Origin: Solobacterium sp. UBA636
GTDB taxonomy: Bacteria; Bacillota_I; Bacilli_A; Erysipelotrichales; Erysipelotrichaceae
Direction of reading: 5' to 3'
Assembly: GCA_002299675.1 (NCBI GenBank)
Contig: DBOW01000112.1
Span: 2,965 to 9,633, forward strand
Length of the DNA stretch: 6,669 nt
Positions 1 through 5,038 of this stretch are shown here, one piece after another. The position numbers and the translations under genes were made by a program. Position 1 is the stretch's first letter. Every line of letters starts with the position of its first letter. The notes under the pieces were generated by a model. That model had not been told where the DNA came from and searched no databases. It worked only from the letters and a program-made list of their open reading frames with translations.

Positions 1-101
1 AAACTATTAAATTATAACCCATTTATCAGTTAAAAGTATCTATTTCACTAAAAATTCAAAAATGTGGAAGAGATAATAAATCCCCACTTATATAGAAGGG
101 A

Positions 102-110
102 TGTTATAAT
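102..110 (+). promoter_or_regulatory. Extended -10 promoter of the suf operon
   Basis: The sequence TGTTATAAT is a perfect extended -10 element (TG-n-TATAAT, with the hexamer at 105-110). No good -35 hexamer lies 16-18 bases upstream; that stretch is C-rich, which fits an extended -10 promoter that depends little on -35. Transcription would start near base 117, right at the ribosome binding site, giving a leader of only about 16 bases. A 5-base inverted repeat (ATCCC at 80-84, GGGAT at 98-102) lies in the -35/spacer region and could be an operator, but is short enough to be chance. Confidence 0.7.
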
Positions 111-115
111 CTTAT

Positions 116-123
116 GAGGAAGG
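116..123 (+). promoter_or_regulatory. Strong ribosome binding site of sufC
   Basis: GAGGAAGG lies 9 bases before the sufC ATG and pairs well with the 16S rRNA tail. It fixes the sufC start at 133. It sits where transcription is expected to begin, so it may be at the very 5' end of the mRNA. Confidence 0.75.
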
Positions 124-132
124 AAAAAAATT

Positions 133-954
133 ATGTCAGATAAATTAGTTATAAAAGACCTCCATGTCAAAGCTGGAGAAAAAGAAATATTAAAAGGAAT
201 CAATCTGGAAGTAAATTCTGGTGAGATTCATGCCATTATGGGTCCAAACGGCAATGGCAAATCAACTCTGTTACAGACAATAATGGGTCATCCAAACTAT
301 ACAGTTACTCATGGTTCAATCATGTTTAACGATCTTGATGTACTGAATATGACTGTAGATGAAAGGGCAAGAGCTGGTATCTTTCTGGGACTTCAGTATC
401 CAAAGGAAATATCCGGAGTAACAAACTCCGATTTCCTCAGGGCAGCCATGAATGCCACATCTAAAGAAAAAGTAAAACTCTTTAAATTCATCAAGGAAAT
501 GGATACAAACATCAGATTATTAAAAATGAAAGATGACCTGGCTCATCGCTTTGTCAACGATGGATTCTCAGGCGGTGAAAAGAAAAGAAACGAAATTCTG
601 CAGATGATGATGCTTAAGCCAAAACTGGCGATGCTTGATGAGATAGACTCTGGACTTGATGTCGATGCGATCAAACTTGTTTCAGACGCTATACTGAAAC
701 TCAAAGAAGAAACCGGCCTTGGCTTAATGGTGGTATCACATTATGAAAGATTCTTTACCGCATTAAAGCCTACCCATTCTCATGTTATTGTAGATGGAAA
801 AGTTGTGATAGAAGGTGATGATGAACTGGTAATGAAAATTGACCAGGAAGGCTATGACTGGCTCTATGATGAACTCAAAATACAGCCAGTTAAAGAAAAT
901 AAGCCTTTAGTATATTCTTTAGGCACCTGTGCCAGAAACAAGGGTACAAAATGA
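133..954 (+). CDS. sufC: SufC, Fe-S cluster assembly ABC ATPase
   Basis: Cytoplasmic ATPase subunit of the SUF complex; known SufC dimerises on SufB and SufD and its ATP hydrolysis reshapes the scaffold for cluster assembly. The full ABC set is visible: Walker A GPNGNGKST (residues 37-45), Q-loop Gln88 in LQYPKEISGV, signature FSGGEKKRNE (145-154), Walker B with DEIDSGLD (169-176) and H-loop His203. The signature and DEIDSGLD are diagnostic of SufC rather than a transporter ATPase, and there are no membrane segments. At 273 residues it is slightly longer than the usual 245-262, because of a C-terminal tail with one Cys (C266, in SLGTCAR). It is the first gene of the operon, with its own promoter and a good ribosome binding site. 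Its TGA overlaps the next ATG (ATGA at 951-954), suggesting translational coupling. Confidence 0.97.
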   Translation: MSDKLVIKDLHVKAGEKEILKGINLEVNSGEIHAIMGPNGNGKSTLLQTIMGHPNYTVTHGSIMFNDLDVLNMTVDERARAGIFLGLQYPKEISGVTNSDFLRAAMNATSKEKVKLFKFIKEMDTNIRLLKMKDDLAHRFVNDGFSGGEKKRNEILQMMMLKPKLAMLDEIDSGLDVDAIKLVSDAILKLKEETGLGLMVVSHYERFFTALKPTHSHVIVDGKVVIEGDDELVMKIDQEGYDWLYDELKIQPVKENKPLVYSLGTCARNKGTK

Positions 955-1685
955 TCAGAACATATACAGTAAACAGTACACTTAAACTGGAAAATAAAGA
1001 ATCAGCTGTAATAACCATTATTCTAAAAGGCGAAAACATCTCTATTGATTATGCCCTGGAAAATGGCGACTATAACATCCTGGTATTCAATGACAGCGAA
1101 AGTGATGTAAATCTGGAAGAAAGCGGCTTTATAAAAAACGGCAGCTTAAAGATTAGCTATATTGAGTTAAACAACTTTAAATACAGACAGCACAATACTC
1201 TTGAAGTATATAAAGACTCTTCTTTAACAGTAGACTCTATTTATCTGGGTATTAATAATAAGGAAATAAACTTTGATTTATTAAACAAAGAAGGCTACAG
1301 TTCAGTAGAAATATCCAACAATGTAGTCTGCCTTAAAGACTCAGAAATCTCTCTTTCAGTTACAGGCAATATCAGAAAAGGTTCAAAAGGCTGTAAATGT
1401 CATCAGAAAACAAGATGTTTAACCTTCGAAAACCCAAAATATGCCAAGGTGCTGCCTGTGCTTAATATCGATGAATGTGATGTAGAAGCTTCTCATTCCC
1501 TGAGTTCAGGTACTATTGATGAAGAAGTACTTTTCTATATGAATTCAAGAGGCTTAAGCCAGACTAATGCACTGTCTTTACTTTTACATTCCTATTTAAT
1601 GCCAGATGATGAATTCTATAAGATTTTTGAAAATGGTGAAATGATTAAGGAAAAGGCAGCCTCAAAGGTGGAAAACATATGCTAG
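951..1685 (+). CDS. sufD: Shortened SufD-like scaffold subunit
   Basis: Partner of SufB in the SUF scaffold, identified by its C-terminal third and its place between sufC and sufS. Residues 182-201 (H182, then GTIDEEVLFYMNSRG) match the SufB/SufD family end, and residues 147-173 match the last core strands (Q152, R155, then P169-V-L-N-I). H182 is the probable equivalent of E. coli SufD His360 at the cluster-forming interface; the Cys358 position is Ala180. Residues 1-145 are strand-rich and fit a trimmed beta-helix. Only 244 residues are present, against about 430 in most SufD; the N-terminal helical domain is absent. The frame is intact, with AAGGG before the start and no stop nearby, so this looks like a compact protein rather than a broken gene. 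A cysteine group (C148, C150, C156, C176) is unusual. The start overlaps sufC by 4 bases and the end overlaps sufS by 7. Confidence 0.85.
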   Translation: MIRTYTVNSTLKLENKESAVITIILKGENISIDYALENGDYNILVFNDSESDVNLEESGFIKNGSLKISYIELNNFKYRQHNTLEVYKDSSLTVDSIYLGINNKEINFDLLNKEGYSSVEISNNVVCLKDSEISLSVTGNIRKGSKGCKCHQKTRCLTFENPKYAKVLPVLNIDECDVEASHSLSSGTIDEEVLFYMNSRGLSQTNALSLLLHSYLMPDDEFYKIFENGEMIKEKAASKVENIC

Positions 1686-2884
1686 ATTTAAGAAATGATT
1701 TTCCTTTGTTAAGAAATAATCCTGATCTGATTTATTTCGATTCAGCCGCCACTTCCTTAAAGCCACAGTGCGTTATTGATGCTGTAGATGAATTCTATAC
1801 TTCCTACAGTTCAAATATTCATCGTGGTGACTATGATATTTCCCTGAAAGCTTCTAAAGCCTATGACAATACCAGAAAACTGGTAAAAGAATTCATTAAT
1901 GCCCGGGATGAATCAGAAATAGTCTTTACACCAGGCGATACCTATGGCTTAAATCAGATAGTAAGCGGCTATGTAAAGACGCATATTAAAGATGATGAAG
2001 TTATACTTACGACATTGCTGGAACATGCCTCAAGCATTCTGCCGGTCTTTGAATCTTGTGAGAAGTTTGAATATCTGAAACTCAATGAAGATGGTTCCAT
2101 TAACATTGACTATGTAAAAGACATATTCAATACATCAAATATTAAATATGTCGTCATAACCTATGTATCCAATGTACTGGGCTATATTAATCCCATAAAG
2201 GAAATATGCTCAATAGCCCATGAATATGGCGCAAAAGTTATTGTGGATGCCGCTCAGGCAGCACCGCACTTTAAGATTGATGTTCAGGATCTTGACGTCG
2301 ATTTCCTGACTTTCTCAGGTCATAAAATGCTTGGTCCTTCAGGTATTGGCGTACTTTATGGCAAAAAGGAGCTCCTGGAAGAAATGACTCCATTGTGTTT
2401 CGGCGGGGGAGCCAATGCCAGATTTGATAAAGAAGGACATATAATTCTAAAAAATGTTCCCGAACGCTTTGAAGCAGGTACTCCCAATATTGAAGGAGTT
2501 ATAGGTTTGGGCAAAGCTATTGAATATTTAAACACAATTGGTCTGGACAATATCCATGAATATGATACAGGTCTTGTAAAATATGCCATGGAAAAACTGA
2601 AAACACTTGATAACATCATTATTTACAATCCAGAAAGTGAATGTTCTCTTGTTACTTTTAATGTAAAAGGCATCTTTGCCCAGGATGTTGCCTCATATCT
2701 CAACTACCATAAAATATGCGTAAGAACCGGCAACCATTGTGCCAAAGTGCTTCACAACATTACAGGTGAAGACCAGACCATCAGAGCATCCATCTATTTC
2801 TATAACACTAAAGAAGAAATAGACAGACTCTATGATGTACTTAAAGATATAACGATAGAAAAATGTATCGGGGTGGTAATTTAA
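1679..2884 (+). CDS. sufS: SufS, PLP-dependent cysteine desulfurase
   Basis: Removes sulfur from L-cysteine to give alanine and an enzyme persulfide for Fe-S assembly. It is a full-length class V aminotransferase-fold protein (401 residues; B. subtilis SufS is about 406). Visible active-site residues are the PLP lysine K216 in SGHKMLGPSG, Asp190 and Gln193 in VDAAQ for the PLP ring, His116 stacking on PLP, and catalytic Cys354 in RTGNHC with Arg349 for the substrate carboxylate. The short Cys loop is that of group II (SufS) enzymes. Several usually invariant positions differ: EHAS in place of EHHAN, GDTY in place of GTTE, SGHK in place of SSHK, and Gln335 where B. subtilis has the zinc-swapping His342. 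AAAGGTGG (1664-1671), 7 bases before the ATG, supports this start inside the end of sufD. The stop overlaps the sufU ATG (TAATG). Confidence 0.95.
   Translation: MLDLRNDFPLLRNNPDLIYFDSAATSLKPQCVIDAVDEFYTSYSSNIHRGDYDISLKASKAYDNTRKLVKEFINARDESEIVFTPGDTYGLNQIVSGYVKTHIKDDEVILTTLLEHASSILPVFESCEKFEYLKLNEDGSINIDYVKDIFNTSNIKYVVITYVSNVLGYINPIKEICSIAHEYGAKVIVDAAQAAPHFKIDVQDLDVDFLTFSGHKMLGPSGIGVLYGKKELLEEMTPLCFGGGANARFDKEGHIILKNVPERFEAGTPNIEGVIGLGKAIEYLNTIGLDNIHEYDTGLVKYAMEKLKTLDNIIIYNPESECSLVTFNVKGIFAQDVASYLNYHKICVRTGNHCAKVLHNITGEDQTIRASIYFYNTKEEIDRLYDVLKDITIEKCIGVVI
2870..2876 (+). promoter_or_regulatory. Ribosome binding site deciding the sufU start
   Basis: GGGGTGG lies inside the last codons of sufS, 7 bases before the ATG at 2884. 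An in-frame ATG at 2863 lies upstream of this site and would add seven residues with no ribosome binding site of its own, so 2884 is the better start. Confidence 0.75.
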
Positions 2885-3318
2885 TGGAAGAAGAATTAAA
2901 AAGAGCGATATTACTGGATAATTATCAGGATCCACATAACAAAGGCTTAAGTTCGGATGAAGGCTATTTAAGCATTCATAATGCCTCTGATTCCTGCATT
3001 GATGATATTACTGTACAGCTTAAGATCGAAGACAATATTATCAAAGATGTAAGATATGATGGAGTAGGCTGTACTATCTGCATTGGTTCCTGCTCAATTA
3101 TGTCTGATCTTTTAATCGGCAAAACCATAGCCGAGGGAAAGAATATCCTGAACAACTACTTTAATATGATAAATGAAACCGGATCATTTGATCCTGAACT
3201 TCTGGAAGAAGCCAATGCCTTTGACACCCTGTCTAAACAGGCTAACCGTATTAAGTGCGGTACCATTGGTGTAAAGGCCATGAGTGATTTAATTGATGAA
3301 TATGAAAGAACAGAATAA
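2884..3318 (+). CDS. sufU: SufU, zinc-dependent sulfur acceptor
   Basis: Accepts the persulfide sulfur from SufS and passes it to the SufBCD complex; known SufU proteins bind zinc and activate SufS. Length is 144 residues (B. subtilis SufU 147). The probable zinc ligands are all present: C38 and D40 (B. subtilis C41, D43), C63 (C66) and C125 (C128) in RIKCG. The C38-C63 and C63-C125 spacings, 25 and 62, equal those of B. subtilis SufU and include the insertion separating SufU from IscU. Departures are CID in place of CGD, Val130 where SufU usually has Trp after the last Cys, and two extra cysteines, C66 and C70, in the normally Ser/Ala-rich stretch after C63. The start at 2884 is chosen because GGGGTGG lies 7 bases upstream; it shares one base with the sufS stop. 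It overlaps the sufB start. Confidence 0.93.
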   Translation: MEEELKRAILLDNYQDPHNKGLSSDEGYLSIHNASDSCIDDITVQLKIEDNIIKDVRYDGVGCTICIGSCSIMSDLLIGKTIAEGKNILNNYFNMINETGSFDPELLEEANAFDTLSKQANRIKCGTIGVKAMSDLIDEYERTE

Positions 3319-4711
3319 AGATATTATCGCATCCCAGGAAGACTATAAATATGATTTCAAAGATGAAGATGTCACTATCTTCAATACCGGCAAGGGTTTA
3401 AGTGAAGAAGTCATCAGAGAAATCTCAAAAACAAAAGAAGAACCTGAATGGATGCTCGAATTAAGGCTTGAAGCCTATCATAAGTTTCTGGAGCTGCCGC
3501 TTCCAAGCTTTGGACCAGATCTTAGTGACATTGACTTCAATGATTTTACCTATTACAAGAAACCTTCAAAGAAGGTAGAAAAAGACTGGAAGGATGTACC
3601 TGAAACAATCAAGAACACCTTTGAAAAACTGAAGATTCCTGAGTCTGAACAGAAGTTTCTGGCTGGCGTATCAACCCAGTACGAATCAGAAGTTGTCTAT
3701 CACAATATGTTAAAAGAGGTAGAAGAAAAAGGAGTTATCTTCTATGATACCGATACTGCGCTTAAGTTAGTACCTGACCTTTTCAGAAAATATTTTGGCA
3801 AGGTAGTAAGCCTGGCTGACAATAAGTTTGCGGCCTTAAATACCGCTGTGTGGTCGGGAGGTTCATTTATCTATGTACCAAAAGGTGTAAAACTGGAAAA
3901 GCCTCTACAGTCCTACTTCAGAATCAATTCGGAACAGATGGGTCAGTTTGAAAGAACACTGATTATCTGTGATGAAGGAAGTGATCTGCACTATGTAGAA
4001 GGCTGTACCGCTCCTAAATATTCCAAAGATTCTCTGCATGCTGCAGTAGTTGAAATATTTGTTGAAAAAGATGCCAAGTGCCGCTACTCAACAGTCCAGA
4101 ACTGGTCAAATAACATCCTCAACCTGGTAACCAAACGTACCCTTGTAAAGGAAAACGGAGTTATGGAATGGATTGACGGCAACATTGGTTCGCATCTCAA
4201 TATGAAGTATCCGGCCTGTGTCCTGGCAGGTGAAAACGCCAAGGGTGTCTGCATCTCGGTTGCGGTCGCTTCCGGATCACAGTTTCAGGATGCCGGCGCC
4301 AAGATGATACATCTGGCTCCTCATACCTCAAGTACTATTATTTCTAAGTCTTTAGCCAGAACCGGTGGCAAGGTTAACTATCGTGGACTGGTTAAAATGT
4401 CTGATAAAGCCAGATATTCCAAGGCCAAGGTTGAATGTGATACGCTGATTCTGGATGATAAATCAGCTTCTGATACTATTCCAACCAACATTATGTCCAA
4501 CAACACTTCAACCATTGAACATGAGGCAACAGTTTCTAAAATCTCTGAGGAACAGCTCTTCTATCTTATGAGCAGAGGCTTAAGTAAAGAAGAAGCTACT
4601 CAGATGATTATTCTTGGTTTCATTGAACCATTTACCAAGGAACTGCCAATGGAATACGCAGTAGAACTCAATCAGTTATTAAAGATTAATATGGAAGGCT
4701 CGATAGGATAG
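3296..4711 (+). CDS. sufB: SufB, Fe-S cluster scaffold protein
   Basis: Core scaffold on which the Fe-S cluster is built, working with SufC and SufD in the cytoplasm. Length is 471 residues (B. subtilis 465), and similarity runs end to end, from YKYDFKDEDVTIF through FAALNTAVWSGGSFIYVPKG and QFERTLI to FIEPFTKELPMEYAVELN and the terminal MEGSIG. Functional residues seen are C381 in VECDTL (probable E. coli C405 equivalent), C237 in EGCTAP (probable C254 equivalent) and the E408-H-E410-A motif. Unlike its SufD partner it keeps the N-terminal domain. The start is uncertain: TTG 3293, ATG 3296 and ATG 3302 are all in frame. I prefer 3296 because a weak GAGTGAT site (3282-3288) lies 7 bases before it; 3302 would give 469 residues. 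The gene overlaps the end of sufU and is last in the operon. Confidence 0.95.
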   Translation: MNMKEQNKDIIASQEDYKYDFKDEDVTIFNTGKGLSEEVIREISKTKEEPEWMLELRLEAYHKFLELPLPSFGPDLSDIDFNDFTYYKKPSKKVEKDWKDVPETIKNTFEKLKIPESEQKFLAGVSTQYESEVVYHNMLKEVEEKGVIFYDTDTALKLVPDLFRKYFGKVVSLADNKFAALNTAVWSGGSFIYVPKGVKLEKPLQSYFRINSEQMGQFERTLIICDEGSDLHYVEGCTAPKYSKDSLHAAVVEIFVEKDAKCRYSTVQNWSNNILNLVTKRTLVKENGVMEWIDGNIGSHLNMKYPACVLAGENAKGVCISVAVASGSQFQDAGAKMIHLAPHTSSTIISKSLARTGGKVNYRGLVKMSDKARYSKAKVECDTLILDDKSASDTIPTNIMSNNTSTIEHEATVSKISEEQLFYLMSRGLSKEEATQMIILGFIEPFTKELPMEYAVELNQLLKINMEGSIG

Positions 4712-4725
4712 AGCTTTCCTTTTTT
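4693..4725 (+). terminator. Rho-independent terminator of the suf operon
   Basis: GGAAGGCTC (4693-4701) pairs with GAGCTTTCC (4711-4719) in a 9-base-pair stem with one G-U pair and a 9-base loop, followed directly by TTTTTT (4720-4725). The left arm and loop lie in the last sufB codons (MEGSIG) and the right arm begins at the last base of the stop codon. It should end most suf transcripts before the downstream gene. Confidence 0.85.
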
Positions 4726-4726
4726 G

Positions 4727-4732
4727 TATAAT
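4727..4732 (+). promoter_or_regulatory. -10 box of the DUF1648-like gene and priA
   Basis: A perfect TATAAT begins two bases after the terminator T-tract. No convincing -35 hexamer lies 16-18 bases upstream; that region is the terminator hairpin. Transcription would start near 4739, leaving a leader of about 12 bases. A short dyad (TTTGT at 4723-4727, ACAAA at 4735-4739) is centred on the box. The exact hexamer at the right place after a terminator is the main support. Confidence 0.5.
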
Positions 4733-4736
4733 AGAC

Positions 4737-4743
4737 AAAGAGG
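4737..4743 (+). promoter_or_regulatory. Ribosome binding site of the DUF1648-like gene
   Basis: AAAGAGG lies 7 bases before the ATG at 4751. A longer in-frame reading from TTG at 4724 would begin inside the terminator T-tract and upstream of this site and of the expected transcript start, so 4751 is preferred. Confidence 0.7.
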
Positions 4744-4750
4744 CCTATTT

Positions 4751-5023
4751 ATGTCTAAAAAAATTATCAGTATCATATTAACAGTGGCATCTTTGTGTCT
4801 GTGTGTATTTTCCTTTATAACCCTGCCCAGTCAGGTAGTTGTACAGTTTGGCTTTAATGGTGAAGCCACAAATACGCTCCCTAAGCTGATGGCGCTAGCC
4901 ATTCCTTTGTTTATTTCAGCTCTTGGTTTATATACAAATATCAGGTCTGATGAAAATAAAGGCATTGTTCTGCAGATAGCAGGCATGCTGGCTTTTATCC
5001 TTACACTCTTATTTAACCGATAA
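4751..5023 (+). CDS. Small DUF1648-like (SdpI-related) membrane protein
   Basis: A 90-residue integral membrane protein of unknown role. Three hydrophobic segments are visible, at about 5-24, 43-61 and 70-87, with a basic N-terminus (MSKK) and a short final FNR. Between helices 1 and 2, LPSQVVVQFGFNGE (25-38) resembles the LPd-xxP-hHf-xxxG motif of DUF1648, the N-terminal part of SdpI-type immunity proteins, although the usual Pro and His are replaced here. SdpI itself is larger and has more helices, so an immunity role cannot be claimed. AAAGAGG precedes the start by 7 bases, and the gene has its own -10 box after the suf terminator. The stop is 15 bases before priA, so the two are probably cotranscribed. 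No signal-peptide cleavage site is evident. Confidence 0.75.
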   Translation: MSKKIISIILTVASLCLCVFSFITLPSQVVVQFGFNGEATNTLPKLMALAIPLFISALGLYTNIRSDENKGIVLQIAGMLAFILTLLFNR

Positions 5024-5038
5024 TGATAGAATTAATAC

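Noticed and set aside
1..33. Possible end of an upstream gene (ten codons then TAA) or a divergent minus-strand start at base 22
   Set aside because: Ten codons are too few to identify anything, and the minus-strand ATG has no ribosome binding site; the AT-rich sequence makes both readings likely by chance.
951..1685. sufD as a pseudogene
   Set aside because: The short length first suggested decay, but the frame is intact, has a ribosome binding site, overlaps both neighbours and keeps the conserved C-terminal residues.
2356..2619. Open frame of 87 codons on the minus strand inside sufS
   Set aside because: It lies fully within the well-conserved sufS coding region and resembles no recognisable protein; it is a shadow of the real gene.
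2693..2935. Open frame of 80 codons on the minus strand across the sufS/sufU junction
   Set aside because: It overlaps catalytic codons of sufS and the sufU start; hydrophobic runs come from the reversed codons, with no supporting start signal.
5019..5037. GATAATGATA resembling half of a Fur box
   Set aside because: The second half does not match (13 of 19 positions overall), and the site sits at a gene end, not at a promoter.
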